Origin: Polaromonas sp. AET17H-212
GTDB lineage: Bacteria > Pseudomonadota > Gammaproteobacteria > Burkholderiales > Burkholderiaceae_C
Reading direction: 5' to 3'
Assembly (NCBI RefSeq): GCF_002379085.1
Contig: NZ_NBZW01000021.1
Span: 20,221 to 84,220, forward strand
Length of the DNA stretch: 64,000 nt
In this document: one piece after another, positions 47,827-58,526 of the stretch
How positions within the stretch are numbered: position 1 is the stretch's first letter
Layout: each line of letters begins with the position of its first letter
Made by a program: the position numbers and the translations under genes
Notes under the pieces: model-generated
What the model saw: the letters and a program-made list of their open reading frames with translations, nothing else
Databases searched by the model: none
Told to the model about the DNA's origin: nothing

Positions 47827-49286
47827 CACACGCCATGGACAGCCGCAAACGCTGGTGGGCGCTCACTGTGCTTTGCCTCGGTGTGCTGATGATCGTGCTC
47901 GACACCACCATCGTGAACGTGGCCCTGCCGTCGATCCGCACTGACCTGGCTTTTTCGGAGACCTCGCTGGTCTGGGTCGTCAACGCCTACATGCTGACCT
48001 TCGGCGGCTTTTTGCTGCTGGGCGGGCGCTTGGGCGACCTGTACGGCCAGCGCCGCTTGTTCCTGCTGGGGCTGGTGCTGTTCACGCTGGCGTCACTGGC
48101 CTGCGGCCTGGCCAATTCGCAATGGCTGCTGGTGGTGGCGCGCGCCCTGCAGGGCTTGGGCGGCGCCGTGGTGTCCGCCATTGCGTTGTCGCTGATCATG
48201 AATCTGTTCACCGAGCCGGGCGAACGGGCCAGGGCCATGGGTGTGTATGGTTTTGTCTGCGCCGGCGGCGGCAGCATCGGCGTGTTGCTGGGTGGCGTGC
48301 TGACCGATGCCTTTAACTGGCACTGGATTTTTCTCGTCAACCTGCCGATCGGGGTGGCGGTGTTTGCCCTGTGCCTGGCGCTGTTGCCCGGCGGCCGCGG
48401 CCAGGCTGCTGGTGCGCGGTTGGACATCTGGGGCGCCGTCACCGTGACCACGGCGCTGATGCTGGCGGTGTACGCCATCGTCAACGGCAATGAGGCCGGC
48501 TGGACCTCGGCGCCCACGCTGGGGCTGCTGGCCGCTGCCGCTGTGCTGATGGCGGTTTTCCTGGCCATCGAGTCGCGTGTCCCCACGCCGCTGGTGCCCC
48601 TGGGCCTGTTTCGCCTGCGCAATGTGGCCGTCGCCAACATCGTCGGCGTGTTGTGGGCGGCCGCGATGTTTGCCTGGTTCTTCATTTCCGCGCTCTACAT
48701 GCAGCTGGTGCTGGGTTACAGCGCGCTGCAGGTCGGTCTGGGCTTTCTTCCGGCCAACCTGATCATGGCCGCGTTTTCGCTGGGCCTGTCGGCCCGCATC
48801 GTCATGCGTTTCGGCATCCGTTTGCCGCTGGCGGCGGGCCTGCTGCTGGCGGCGCTGGGTCTGGCGCTGTTTGCACGCGCGCCGGTGGGCGGCCAGTTCG
48901 TGATGGATGTGTTGCCGGGCATGCTGCTGCTGGGCCTGGGTGCGGGCATGGCCTTCAACCCCGTGTTGCTGGCCGCCATGAGCGATGTGGCGCCCAGCGA
49001 GTCGGGCATTGCCTCGGGCGTGGTCAACACCGCTTTCATGATGGGCGGGGCGTTGGGGCTGGCGGTGCTGGCCAGCGCGGCCGCCGCGCGCACCAGCCAC
49101 TTGGTGAGCGCCGGCGTGCAGCCGCTGGCGGCGCTCAATGGCGGTTACCAGCTGGCCTTTTTGCTCGGCGCCGTGTTTGCTGCCATGGCGGCGCTGCTGG
49201 GCGCGTTGCTGATGCGCACCGGGGCCGCAGCCGCGCCTTCGGGCCGTGCCGACCAGCCGGCGGCTACGGGTCAGGGCGCCGAGTGA
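47823..49286 (+). CDS. DHA2-family (EmrB/QacA-type) drug:H+ antiporter
   Basis: This major facilitator protein has 487 residues and about 14 hydrophobic segments, the DHA2 layout. The first helix carries VLDTTIVNVALPSI, a hallmark of the family (acidic residue in TM1). GGRLGDLYGQRRLF is motif A between TM2 and TM3. No EmrA-type membrane-fusion partner is adjacent, so it probably works alone in the inner membrane. ATG at 47823 is chosen because the open frame upstream lacks family similarity. Substrates are unknown. Confidence 0.9.
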   Translation: MTHAMDSRKRWWALTVLCLGVLMIVLDTTIVNVALPSIRTDLAFSETSLVWVVNAYMLTFGGFLLLGGRLGDLYGQRRLFLLGLVLFTLASLACGLANSQWLLVVARALQGLGGAVVSAIALSLIMNLFTEPGERARAMGVYGFVCAGGGSIGVLLGGVLTDAFNWHWIFLVNLPIGVAVFALCLALLPGGRGQAAGARLDIWGAVTVTTALMLAVYAIVNGNEAGWTSAPTLGLLAAAAVLMAVFLAIESRVPTPLVPLGLFRLRNVAVANIVGVLWAAAMFAWFFISALYMQLVLGYSALQVGLGFLPANLIMAAFSLGLSARIVMRFGIRLPLAAGLLLAALGLALFARAPVGGQFVMDVLPGMLLLGLGAGMAFNPVLLAAMSDVAPSESGIASGVVNTAFMMGGALGLAVLASAAAARTSHLVSAGVQPLAALNGGYQLAFLLGAVFAAMAALLGALLMRTGAAAAPSGRADQPAATGQGAE

Positions 49287-49329
49287 GCTGCACCCCACTT
49301 TTCAGATGTTCAACCAACCGGATTAAGAC

Positions 49330-49386
49330 GCTATCTATTTGATAGCTACTTGCACAATACCTGCAAGGGCTGCAGCCTTGTTTTAT
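49330..49386 (+). repeat. Dispersed palindrome-plus-tail repeat, copy I
   Basis: The core GCTATCTATTTGATAGCT (49330-49347) is a near-perfect palindrome. The tail has CAAGG-GCTGCAG-CCTTG followed by TTTTAT, terminator-like. It begins 44 nt after the exporter stop in the same sense and fills the gap to the convergent oxidoreductase gene. Confidence 0.65.
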
Positions 49387-49393
49387 CAAAAAA

Positions 49394-51610
49394 TCAGGCG
49401 CCAACGGGTGCCAGCACCACCGGCACGCCGCTGAGCACGGCGTTGCCCGAGAGCGGATCGCGCCAGTCTTCGTCGAGCAGCGTATTGAGGTTGACGCCGG
49501 GGCGTTCTGCGGCGAGCGCCATGCGGGTGCCGGGCAGGCCATGGCCCCAGCCGTGCGGCAGGCTCACGACGCCGGGCATCATCTCGTCGCTGACCTGCAC
49601 CTGCGCCTCGATGCTGCGTCCCTGGTTGCTGATGCGGGCCAGCGCGCCGTCGGCCAGGCCCAGGCGCTGAGCGTCGGCCGGGTGGACGAGCGCCGTGCAG
49701 CGCATCGGTCCCTTGGCGAGGACCGGCAGGTTGTGCATCCAGCTGTTGTTGGAGCGCACGTCACGCCGGCCGACGATCACCATGGCCGGCACCGGCTGCG
49801 TGATGGCCCGCGCGGCGCGTTGCAGGTCCTGCAGCAGCGCGGGCGGCGCCAGTTCAATCTTGCCGGACGGCGTGCGCAGCACCTCGGGCATGCGCGGCTG
49901 CAGTTCACCGAGGTCGATGCCGTTCGGTGCGGCCCGCACCTTGGCCAGGGTCAGGCCTTCCGGCTCGCGGCCAAACTGGTCGCCGTAGGGGCCTGTGCGC
50001 AGCGCGAGTTCGAGCAGGCGGTCCGGGCCGCGCAGGCCTTGCGTGGCTTCGATCACGGCCGCGGCCTGCTCGCCGAACCTCTTTTTGGCATCCTCGGCAA
50101 ACTGGCGGTCGTCGAGTTGGCCGGCATCGGCGCCCGCGCCTTCGCCCTGCACGATGGCCGCCAGCCTGAGCAGGGTTTCCCACTCCGCCGGCTGGCCCTG
50201 CGGCGCAGCGAACACCGGCGCGCTGTAACGCGCATGGTTGCGCCAGGAGAACTGCGGGAAAGCCACGTCGTAATGCATGTCCTCCAACGGCGACGGCCCG
50301 GGCAGGATCACGTCGGCATGGCGCGAGGTCTCGTTGACGTAGATGTCCAGGCTGACCATGAAGTCCAGGCTGTCGAGTGCCTGCGCCAGCCGCGCGCCGT
50401 TGGGCGAGGAGAGCACCGGGTTGCTGGCCACGGTGATTAGCGCGCGCACCTGGCCGGTGCCGGGCGTCTCTATTTCCTCGGCCAGGCAGGTCATGGGCAG
50501 TTCGCCGAAGACCTCGGGCGCACCGCTGACGCGGCTGCTGTGGCGACCGGTGCTGATGCCGCGGCCTGTGCCGGGCTGGCCGGCGGTGTTGTGCGCGAAG
50601 GCGGCGGCTTTCGGGAACATCGCGCCACCAGGCTCGTCCAGGTGGCCGGTCAGCACATTGAGCACATCGACCAGCCAGCTCGCCAGCGTGCCGTATTCCT
50701 GCGTGCAGGTGCCGATGCGGCCATACACCGCGGCGCGTGGCGTGTTCGCCAGCTGGCGCGCCAGACTGCGAATGGTGTCGGCGGCGATGCCGCAGCGCGG
50801 CGCGACCACCTCGGCGCTGAAGCCTTTGACGGCGGCTTCAACGGCGTCGACACCGTTGACCAGCGGCGCGAGGCGCCCCAGCCGCACCAGCTTTTCCTCG
50901 AACAAGGTGTGCACCAGGCCCAGCAGCAAAAACACGTCGGCACCGGGGCGGATGAAATGGTGGGCGTCCGCCATGGCGGCGGTTTCGGTGCGGCGCGGGT
51001 CGATCACCACCAGCTTGCCGCCGCGCGCCTGCAGGGCCTTGGCCTTGCCCTTGAAGTCGGGCACGGTCCACAGGCTGCCGTTGCTGGCCAGCGGATTCGC
51101 GCCCAGCACCAGCAGGAAGTCACAGCGTGTGATGTCGGGTACGGCAATGCTGAGCCAGTGGCCGAACATCAGCCCGCTCGAGAGCTGCTTGGGCATCTGG
51201 TCCAGCGTGGACGCGGAGAACACATTGCGCGAACCCAGCGCCTTGGCCAGCCGCGAGAAATACAGCAGCAGGCCGATCTTGTGCGCCGACGGGTTGCCGA
51301 CGCTGATGGCGCCGGCCTGGCGGCCGTGCTGCGCAAGAATCGGTGGCAAGCGGCGTTCGATCTCGGCAAAGGCTTCGTCCCAGCTGGCCGGGACAAACTC
51401 CCCGTTGCGCTTGACCAGCGGCGTGCGCAGCCGGTCCGGGTCTTCGTGCAGGTCTTTCAGCGCCACACCCTTGGGGCAGATGTAGCCGGCGCTGAAGACG
51501 TCGCTGTCATGGCCGCGGATGCTGATGACCTTGCTGTCCCGGACCTTGAGTTCCAGGCCGCAGCAGGCCTCGCATAACGGGCAGATTCGGTGGTGGATGG
51601 TGTCGCTCAT
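49394..51610 (-). CDS. Molybdopterin-dependent oxidoreductase with one [4Fe-4S] cluster
   Basis: The 738-residue protein of the DMSO reductase superfamily starts with the N-terminal cluster ligands Cys10, Cys13, Cys17 (CPLCEACCG) and Cys45 (ICPKG). Mo-bis-MGD binding domains follow (LLVLGANPLASNGS, VVIDPRRTETA), and the C-terminal beta-barrel domain has HNLPVLAKG and LPHGWGHGLPGTRM. It has no Tat signal, so it is probably cytoplasmic. It resembles assimilatory or formate-dehydrogenase-like subunits, but no partner subunit or cofactor gene is adjacent. The substrate is unknown. Confidence 0.88.
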   Translation of the reverse strand: MSDTIHHRICPLCEACCGLELKVRDSKVISIRGHDSDVFSAGYICPKGVALKDLHEDPDRLRTPLVKRNGEFVPASWDEAFAEIERRLPPILAQHGRQAGAISVGNPSAHKIGLLLYFSRLAKALGSRNVFSASTLDQMPKQLSSGLMFGHWLSIAVPDITRCDFLLVLGANPLASNGSLWTVPDFKGKAKALQARGGKLVVIDPRRTETAAMADAHHFIRPGADVFLLLGLVHTLFEEKLVRLGRLAPLVNGVDAVEAAVKGFSAEVVAPRCGIAADTIRSLARQLANTPRAAVYGRIGTCTQEYGTLASWLVDVLNVLTGHLDEPGGAMFPKAAAFAHNTAGQPGTGRGISTGRHSSRVSGAPEVFGELPMTCLAEEIETPGTGQVRALITVASNPVLSSPNGARLAQALDSLDFMVSLDIYVNETSRHADVILPGPSPLEDMHYDVAFPQFSWRNHARYSAPVFAAPQGQPAEWETLLRLAAIVQGEGAGADAGQLDDRQFAEDAKKRFGEQAAAVIEATQGLRGPDRLLELALRTGPYGDQFGREPEGLTLAKVRAAPNGIDLGELQPRMPEVLRTPSGKIELAPPALLQDLQRAARAITQPVPAMVIVGRRDVRSNNSWMHNLPVLAKGPMRCTALVHPADAQRLGLADGALARISNQGRSIEAQVQVSDEMMPGVVSLPHGWGHGLPGTRMALAAERPGVNLNTLLDEDWRDPLSGNAVLSGVPVVLAPVGA

Positions 51611-51656
51611 GGTGGTCTCCTGGGTGCATGGTGCGGCAAGCCCCGTCGCGGCGCGA

Positions 51657-52490
51657 TCACGCGGGCGACAGCAGCTTGCGCAACACCTCGCCGGTCAGCG
51701 CGTCCGCCGGGAAGAAGGTCTCCAGCATCAGCTCCTGCAGCGTCACGTCCACCGGCGTGCCGAAAATCGTGACGGTGCTGATGAAACTCAGCACGCCGTA
51801 GGCGGTGCGGAACTGGAAGGGCATGACCACCCCCAGGTGTTCGCCGTCGAGGTGCGTCTCGTCGGCGCCTTCGGGCAGGGGGTAGGCCTGCAGCTCGGCC
51901 AGCAGGTCGGCCAGCACCGGGTCGGCGGTGGCGGCGATCTGCTGGCGCAGCCGCTCGAACAGGTGGTTGCGCCATTGCGCGAGGTTGACGATCTTGCTGG
52001 CCAGGCCACGCGGGTGCAGGCTCAGGCGCAGCACGTTGATGGGGCCTTTCAGCAGCTCGGGGTCGGCGCCGGCCAGCAGATGCGGCAGGGCGGCGTTGGC
52101 GGCGAGCAGGTTCCAGTGCCGGTCCAGCGCCAGCGCCGGGAAGGGTTCATGGCTCTTGAGGATCAGCTCCACCGCCTGCCGGGCCGAAGCGAGCGCCGGG
52201 TCGTCCAGCGGGCGTTCGCGGTACATGGGCGCATACCCGGCCGCCACCAGCAGCGTGTTGCGCTCGCGCAGCGGAATGGCCAGGCGCTCGGACAGGCGCA
52301 GCACCATCTCGCGGCTGGGCACGGCGCGGCCGGTTTCGACAAAACTCAGGTGCCGCGTCGAGATGTCGGCTTCGCTGGCGAGGTCCAGCTGGCTCAGGCG
52401 CCGGTGCTGGCGCCAGTGGCGCAGGTGCTCGCCAAAGGGCAGCGGGGTGGAATGGTGCGGCCGGGCGGTGGGGTGAAGGCTGGCAGTCAT
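51657..52490 (-). CDS. XRE-family regulator with MmyB-like ligand domain
   Basis: The 277-residue protein has an N-terminal helix-turn-helix (LRHWRQHRRLSQLDLASEADISTRHLSFVE, quoted by its flanks LRHWRQ and HLSFVE). The C-terminal MmyB-like domain contains ALALDRHWNLLAAN and FGTPVDVTLQELMLETFFPAD. ATG at 52490 starts MTASLHPTAR. It lies 46 bp upstream of the oxidoreductase gene on the same strand and is divergent from the small membrane protein gene. It may control one or both. Proteins of this type often regulate adjacent oxidoreductases. Confidence 0.87.
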   Translation of the reverse strand: MTASLHPTARPHHSTPLPFGEHLRHWRQHRRLSQLDLASEADISTRHLSFVETGRAVPSREMVLRLSERLAIPLRERNTLLVAAGYAPMYRERPLDDPALASARQAVELILKSHEPFPALALDRHWNLLAANAALPHLLAGADPELLKGPINVLRLSLHPRGLASKIVNLAQWRNHLFERLRQQIAATADPVLADLLAELQAYPLPEGADETHLDGEHLGVVMPFQFRTAYGVLSFISTVTIFGTPVDVTLQELMLETFFPADALTGEVLRKLLSPA

Positions 52491-52650
52491 GGCGCCATCG
52501 TAAGGCCGGCGCGGCGTGCGGGCCATTACCTGCGAGGTCATGGCCGCGCGGCGCCGCTTTGGCAATGATGGCCGCCACGACGGCATCCATCGGGCGGCTG
52601 GATGCCGCGTCCCTCACGTGCTGCCGCCTGTTCACACCAAGGAGTTCCTC

Positions 52651-53079
52651 ATGTCTGCCATCCCCTCCACCTCCACCTCCCTGACGGCTTATCCGCTCTT
52701 TCTGCGCCGCATGTTGTGGCTGGACGCCGCCACCGGCGCGGCCACGGGCGCACTGCAGTTGCTGTTGGCCGGGTTTCTGGCTGGCCTGCTCGGCCTGCCC
52801 GAGACCCTGCTGCTAGTGTCGGGCTGGCTGATGTTCGCCTATGTGGCGGGTATCGGTTTCATCGCGACGCGGCCGTTTGTGCCGGCCCCGCTGGTCCGGC
52901 TGTTGATAGGTGCCAACCTGCTCTGGGTGCTGGGCTGTCTGGCGCTGCTGTTGGGCGACTGGGTCATGCCCACGCTGGCGGGCAAGGTCTTTATCGCCAT
53001 CCAGGCGGTGACCGTGGGCCTGCTGGCCGAACTGCAGTGGGTCGGGCTGCGCAAGGCCGCGGTGCAGCCCGGCTGGTGA
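52651..53079 (+). CDS. Small integral membrane protein
   Basis: The 142-residue product has four hydrophobic segments (about residues 26-46, 48-66, 76-95 and 107-130) and almost no loops. ATG at 52651 has AAGGAG seven bases upstream. It is divergent from the XRE/MmyB regulator, 160 bp apart, and probably under its control. The family is not identified. Confidence 0.7.
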   Translation: MSAIPSTSTSLTAYPLFLRRMLWLDAATGAATGALQLLLAGFLAGLLGLPETLLLVSGWLMFAYVAGIGFIATRPFVPAPLVRLLIGANLLWVLGCLALLLGDWVMPTLAGKVFIAIQAVTVGLLAELQWVGLRKAAVQPGW

Positions 53080-53176
53080 AGGGCCGGCTGGCGCGGGACT
53101 TTCTTGTATGCTGTGCGTTCTGGCGATCCGACCGGGTCGTCCGACCGACTTCCTTCCCTCCTAGAAAGCCCTTTCC

Positions 53177-54259
53177 ATGACACGCGTCCTGAACTTCAGT
53201 GCCGGCCCGGCCACCCTTCCCGAAACCGTGCTGCGCCAGGCCGCCGCCGAAATGCTGGACTGGAACGGTTCCGGCATGTCGGTGATGGAGATGAGCCACC
53301 GCGGCAAGGAGTTCATCTCCATCCATGCCCAGGCCGAGGCCGACCTGCGCGAGCTGCTGGCGATCCCGGCCAATTACAAGGTGCTGTTCCTGCAGGGTGG
53401 GGGCCTGGCGCAAAACGCCATCGTGCCGATGAACCTGCTGCGCGGCCACGCCAGTGCCGATTTCATCAACACCGGCGAGTGGATGAAAAAATCCATCAAG
53501 GAAGCGAAAAACTTCTGCAAGGTCAACGTCGCCGCCAGCGCCGAGGCCACCGGTTTTACCAGCGTGCCGAAATTCGACACCTGGAAGCTGGACCCCGAGG
53601 CGGCCTATGTGCACATCTGCTCGAACGAAACCATTGGCGGTGTGGAGTACCACTGGACGCCCGACACCGGCAAGGTGCCGCTGGTGGCCGACATGTCGTC
53701 CAACCTGCTGTCGCGTCCCATCGACGTCAGCCGCTACGGCCTGATTTATGCCGGCGCGCAGAAGAACATCGGCCCCTCGGGCCTGACCCTCGTGATTGTG
53801 CGCGAGGACCTGATCGGCCAGGCGATTCCCCACACGCCTTCCGTGTTCGACTACAAGCAGCAGGCCGACAACGATTCGATGTACAACACGCCGCCGACCT
53901 ATGCGATCTACATTGCCGGCCTGGTCTTCAAGCACCTCAAGGCGCTCGGCGGCCTGACCGCCGTGGAGGCGCACAACCGCCGCAAGGCGGCCCTGCTGTA
54001 CGACTACCTGGATGCCACCCCGTTCTACAGCAACCCGGTGGCGCGCGAAGACCGCTCGCTGATGAACGTGCCCTTCAAACTCAAGGACGAGTCGCTCGAC
54101 GAGGCTTTCCTCAAGGGGGCGCAGGCACGCGGCATGGTGCAGCTCAAGGGGCATCGCTCGGTCGGCGGCATGCGTGCCTCGATCTACAACGCCATGCCGA
54201 TCGAAGGCGTGCAGGCGCTGGTGGCCTACATGAAGGAGTTCGAGGCCAGCCATGGCTGA
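53177..54259 (+). CDS. serC: Phosphoserine aminotransferase
   Basis: This PLP enzyme converts 3-phosphohydroxypyruvate to phosphoserine and also acts in the DXP route to vitamin B6 (compare pdxJ at 6254). The 360-residue protein shows [27 protein letters not shown] and the PLP lysine in [11 protein letters not shown]. It overlaps the next gene, serA, by eight bases, so the pair is translationally coupled. Confidence 0.96.
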   Translation: MTRVLNFSAGPATLPETVLRQAAAEMLDWNGSGMSVMEMSHRGKEFISIHAQAEADLRELLAIPANYKVLFLQGGGLAQNAIVPMNLLRGHASADFINTGEWMKKSIKEAKNFCKVNVAASAEATGFTSVPKFDTWKLDPEAAYVHICSNETIGGVEYHWTPDTGKVPLVADMSSNLLSRPIDVSRYGLIYAGAQKNIGPSGLTLVIVREDLIGQAIPHTPSVFDYKQQADNDSMYNTPPTYAIYIAGLVFKHLKALGGLTAVEAHNRRKAALLYDYLDATPFYSNPVAREDRSLMNVPFKLKDESLDEAFLKGAQARGMVQLKGHRSVGGMRASIYNAMPIEGVQALVAYMKEFEASHG

Positions 54260-55490
54260 GGCGGCGGCCCTGCCAGCGCGGCGTTTCGGGATTCTGGTGC
54301 TCAACCAGATCTCGGCCAATGGCCTCAAGCGCCTGCCGGCAGAACGCTACAGCACCGGCAAGGACCTGGCGCGGCCCGACGCCGTGCTGGTGCGCTCGGC
54401 CGACATGCATGGCATGACCCTTCCCGACAGCGTGCAGGCGATTGCCCGCGCCGGCGCCGGTACCAACAACATCCCGGTCCAGGCCATGAGCGCACGCGGC
54501 GTGCCGGTGTTCAATGCGCCGGGCGCCAATGCCAATGCCGTGAAGGAACTGGTGCTGACCGGCATGTTGCTGGCGGCCCGCAACATCGCGCCGGCGCTGC
54601 GTTTTGTCGCCGGCCTGGACACCGGCATGGCGGACATGGACAAGGCCGTCGAAGAGGGCAAGAAACACTTCGCCGGCTTCGAGCTGGCCGGCCACACGCT
54701 GGGCATTGTGGGCCTGGGCAAGGTCGGCTGCCTGGTGGCCGACGCGGCCATCAAGCTCGGCATGCATGTGCTCGGCTACGACCCCGACATCACGGTCGAT
54801 GCCGCCTGGAGCCTGCCGGCGCAGGTCAAAAAGGCGGCCAGCGTGGTCGAGGTGCTGAAAAATTCGGATTTTGTGACCTTGCACGTGCCGCTGGTGGCCG
54901 CCACGCGCGACCTGGTCAACGCCGACAACCTCCGGCTCATGCGGCCGGGCGCGGTGCTGCTCAACTTCTCGCGCGAGGGGGTGGTCAGCGAGACCGCGGT
55001 GCTGGCCGCACTCGACGCGAAGCAGTTGCGCGCCTATGTCTGTGATTTTCCCTCCGCCACGCTCAACCACCACCCCCAGGTCGTGGCATTGCCGCACCTG
55101 GGCGCGTCCACCCGGGAAGCCGAGGAAAACTGCGCCATCATGGTGGCCGACCAGCTGCGCGACTACCTCGAGCACGGCAACGTGGTCAATGCGGTCAACT
55201 TCCCGGCCGTGGCCATGGCGCGCGAATCAGCCTACCGGGTGGCAATTGCCAACGCCAATGTGCCCAACATGCTGGGCCAGATGTCCACCGCCATGGCGCA
55301 GGCCGGCCTGAACATCCACAACATGGTCAACAAGTCGCGCGGCGACATGGCTTACACGCTGGTGGATGTGGACAGCCCCGTCAGCGACGCGGTGCTCGAC
55401 CACCTGCGGGCGATCGGTGGCGTGCTGGCGGTGCGTTACCTGCCCGATCCGGACCGGGAGCTTCCTGCGGGCGGTCTGGCCGGCGGCTAA
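54252..55490 (+). CDS. serA: D-3-phosphoglycerate dehydrogenase
   Basis: SerA oxidises 3-phosphoglycerate, the first step of serine synthesis. The 412-residue protein shows [11 protein letters not shown], the NAD fold [14 protein letters not shown], the catalytic Arg in FSREGVVSE and the His in [14 protein letters not shown]. The C-terminal ACT domain ([20 protein letters not shown]) implies serine-sensitive feedback control. serC-serA together cover the first two steps after phosphoglycerate. Confidence 0.95.
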   Translation: MAEAAALPARRFGILVLNQISANGLKRLPAERYSTGKDLARPDAVLVRSADMHGMTLPDSVQAIARAGAGTNNIPVQAMSARGVPVFNAPGANANAVKELVLTGMLLAARNIAPALRFVAGLDTGMADMDKAVEEGKKHFAGFELAGHTLGIVGLGKVGCLVADAAIKLGMHVLGYDPDITVDAAWSLPAQVKKAASVVEVLKNSDFVTLHVPLVAATRDLVNADNLRLMRPGAVLLNFSREGVVSETAVLAALDAKQLRAYVCDFPSATLNHHPQVVALPHLGASTREAEENCAIMVADQLRDYLEHGNVVNAVNFPAVAMARESAYRVAIANANVPNMLGQMSTAMAQAGLNIHNMVNKSRGDMAYTLVDVDSPVSDAVLDHLRAIGGVLAVRYLPDPDRELPAGGLAGG

Positions 55491-55559
55491 GCCCTGCTCT
55501 TGTTGCGTGAAGCCTGGCGGGGCGACAATAGCGAAAAACCACTCACCAAGGAGTTCGCC

Positions 55560-58433
55560 ATGGCCCACGAGTTCGCCAAGACCCTGAAAACCTTCACCAC
55601 CGCGTCGGGCAAGACTGGCAGGTTTTACTCCCTGCCCGCGCTGGCCAAACAGTATCCCAAGATCTCGCGCCTGCCGGTGTCCATGCGCATCGTGCTGGAG
55701 TCGGTGCTGCGCAACTGCGACGGCAAAAAAGTCACGGCCGAACATGTGCGCCAGCTGGCCAACTGGTTCCCGAATGCCGACCGCACCGAGGAAATTCCCT
55801 TTGTCGTCTCGCGCGTGGTGCTGCAGGACTTCACCGGTGTGCCGCTGCTGGCCGACCTGGCGGCCATGCGCAGCGTGGCGATCAAGCTCGGCAAGAACCC
55901 GAAGGCCATCGAGCCGCTGGTGCCGGTGGACCTGGTGGTGGACCACTCCATCATGGTGGACCACTACGGCAAGAAAAACTCGCTGGACCTGAACATGAAG
56001 CTGGAGTTCCAGCGCAACAACGAGCGTTACCAGTTCATGAAATGGGGCATGCAGGCCTTTGATACCTTCGGCGTCGTGCCGCCGGGCTTCGGCATCGTGC
56101 ACCAGGTTAATTTGGAGTATTTAGCCCGTGGCGTGCACAAGACTGCCGACGGCGTGTATTACCCCGACACGCTGGTCGGCACCGACAGCCACACCACCAT
56201 GATCAACGGCATCGGTGTCGTCGGCTGGGGTGTGGGCGGCATCGAGGCCGAGGCCGCCATGCTGGGCCAGCCGGTCTACATGCTGACGCCTGACGTGGTC
56301 GGTTTCGAGCTGACCGGCCGGCTGCGCGAAGGCGTGACCGCCACCGACCTGGTGCTGCGTGTGACCGAGGCCTTGCGCAAGGAAAAGGTGGTCGGCAAGT
56401 TTGTCGAATTTTTCGGCGAGGGCACACGCACGCTGGCGCTGCCCGACCGCGCGACGATTGCCAACATGGCGCCCGAATACGGCGCGACCATGGGCTTCTT
56501 TCCGGTCGATGAAAAAACCATCGCGTACTTCACCGGCACCGGCCGCACCAAGGCGGAGATCGAAGCCTTCGAGGCCTACTTCCGCGCGCAGGGCCTGTTC
56601 GGCGTGCCGCTGCCTGGCCAGATCGATTTTTCGCAGGTGGTCAAGCTCGACCTCGGCGATGTGACGCCCAGCCTGGCCGGCCCCAAGCGCCCGCAGGACA
56701 GGATCGAACTGGGCCAGGTGGCGACCCAGTTCGCTTCGTTGTTCAGCAAGCCGATTGCCGACAACGGGTTCAACCAGCCGGCCGCCATGCTGGCCACGCG
56801 CCATCTGCTGCAACCGGCGGGCGCGGCCCAGACCGACATTTCCCCGGGCGCGCCGCCGACACCGGCAGGCGCGCCGCGCATGATGGTCGAAATGGAAGCC
56901 AACCGTCCCACGCTGGCGACCGCCCATGCTGACCTTTCCGCGCCGGCGCCGGCGCCTACGCCCAAGGCCGGGGGCATCACCATCGGCAACGGCGACGTGC
57001 TGATTGCCGCCATCACCAGCTGCACCAACACCTCCAACCCCAGCGTCCTGTTGGCGGCCGGCCTGCTCGCCAAGAAGGCGGTGGAAGCCGGCCTGAAGGT
57101 GCAGCCGCACATCAAGACCTCGCTGGCGCCGGGCTCACGCATCGTCACCGAGTACCTGACCAACACCGGCTTGCTGCCCTACCTTGAAAAGCTCGGTTTC
57201 GCCCTGGCCGGTTACGGCTGCACCACCTGCATCGGCAATGCCGGCGACCTGACGCCCGAGATCAACGAGGCCATCAATGAAAGCGATCTGGTGTGCGCGG
57301 CCGTGTTGTCGGGCAACCGCAACTTCGAGGCGCGCATCCACCCCAACCTGAAGGCGAACTTCCTGGCCAGCCCGCCGCTGGTGGTCGCTTATGCGATTGC
57401 CGGCACGGTAATGCGCGACCTGATGACCGAGCCGGTCGGCAAGGGCAAAGGCGGCAAGGAGGTCTACCTCGGCGACATCTGGCCGACCAGCGACGAGATC
57501 TACAAACTCATGAAGTTCGCCATGAACGGCAAGGCCTTCCGCGAGAATTACGCCAAGGTCAAGACCGAGCCCGGCCAGTTGTGGGAAAAGATCAAGGGGG
57601 TGACCGGGACCGCCTACACCTGGCCCGTCAGCACCTACATCGCCGAGCCGCCGTTTTTTGCGGGCTTCGCCATGGACCCCGCGGCGGCTGGCCGGAAAGA
57701 GGCCGTGTCGGTGACAGGCGCACGCATCATGGCGCTGTTCGGCGACTCCATCACCACCGACCACATCTCGCCGGCTGGCGCCATCAAGGGCAGTTCGCCG
57801 GCCGGCCAGTGGCTGCTGGCGCACGGGGTGCAGAAGGCCGACTTCAATAGCTACGGTGCGCGCCGCGGCAACCACGAGGTGATGATGCGCGGCACCTTTG
57901 CCAATGTGCGCATCAAGAACCTGATGATTCCGGCCGGCCCCGACGGCTCGCGCGAGGAGGGCGGCGTCACGCTGTTCCAGCCGGACGGCGAGAAGATGGC
58001 CATCTACGACGCGGCCATGAAGTACATGGACCAGGGCACGCCCACGGTGGTTTTTGCGGGCGAGGAGTACGGCACCGGCTCCTCGCGCGACTGGGCCGCC
58101 AAGGGCACGCAGCTGCTGGGCATCAAGGCGGTGGTAGCGCGCAGTTTCGAGCGCATCCACCGCAGCAACCTGGTCGGCATGGGGGTGTTGCCGCTGCAGT
58201 TTCTGCCCGGCGATTCGTGGCAGACCCTGCGCCTGAACGGCCGGGAAGTGATTGACGTGTTGCCCGATCCCGAGCTCAAGCCGCAAAGCCGGGCCCGGCT
58301 GGTGGTCACGCGCGAAGACGGATCGCGCGAGGAACTGGAAGTTATCCTGCGCATCGACACGCCGATCGAGGTCGACTACTACCGGCACGGCGGCATCCTG
58401 CCTTTCGTTCTCAGGCAGCTGTTAGCTGCATGA
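55560..58433 (+). CDS. acnA: Aconitate hydratase A
   Basis: This monomeric aconitase has 957 residues. [15 protein letters not shown] and [12 protein letters not shown] mark the active site, and the cluster ligands are in [10 protein letters not shown] and [11 protein letters not shown]. The swivel domain has [15 protein letters not shown]. Compared with E. coli AcnA it carries an insertion of about 60 residues, rich in Ala/Pro, before the SCTNT motif (around residues 425-475). ATG at 55560 has AAGGAG upstream. With acnB at 42705 the cell has both aconitase types. Confidence 0.95.
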   Translation: MAHEFAKTLKTFTTASGKTGRFYSLPALAKQYPKISRLPVSMRIVLESVLRNCDGKKVTAEHVRQLANWFPNADRTEEIPFVVSRVVLQDFTGVPLLADLAAMRSVAIKLGKNPKAIEPLVPVDLVVDHSIMVDHYGKKNSLDLNMKLEFQRNNERYQFMKWGMQAFDTFGVVPPGFGIVHQVNLEYLARGVHKTADGVYYPDTLVGTDSHTTMINGIGVVGWGVGGIEAEAAMLGQPVYMLTPDVVGFELTGRLREGVTATDLVLRVTEALRKEKVVGKFVEFFGEGTRTLALPDRATIANMAPEYGATMGFFPVDEKTIAYFTGTGRTKAEIEAFEAYFRAQGLFGVPLPGQIDFSQVVKLDLGDVTPSLAGPKRPQDRIELGQVATQFASLFSKPIADNGFNQPAAMLATRHLLQPAGAAQTDISPGAPPTPAGAPRMMVEMEANRPTLATAHADLSAPAPAPTPKAGGITIGNGDVLIAAITSCTNTSNPSVLLAAGLLAKKAVEAGLKVQPHIKTSLAPGSRIVTEYLTNTGLLPYLEKLGFALAGYGCTTCIGNAGDLTPEINEAINESDLVCAAVLSGNRNFEARIHPNLKANFLASPPLVVAYAIAGTVMRDLMTEPVGKGKGGKEVYLGDIWPTSDEIYKLMKFAMNGKAFRENYAKVKTEPGQLWEKIKGVTGTAYTWPVSTYIAEPPFFAGFAMDPAAAGRKEAVSVTGARIMALFGDSITTDHISPAGAIKGSSPAGQWLLAHGVQKADFNSYGARRGNHEVMMRGTFANVRIKNLMIPAGPDGSREEGGVTLFQPDGEKMAIYDAAMKYMDQGTPTVVFAGEEYGTGSSRDWAAKGTQLLGIKAVVARSFERIHRSNLVGMGVLPLQFLPGDSWQTLRLNGREVIDVLPDPELKPQSRARLVVTREDGSREELEVILRIDTPIEVDYYRHGGILPFVLRQLLAA

Positions 58434-58526
58434 GAACAAAAGGCGTTGTGTTGAATCACCGCGCGGCCGCGCGGTGAGGTGCTCAGGCAACTGCTGGCGT
58501 GACAGCTTGACGCTCGGAGGACGCAA

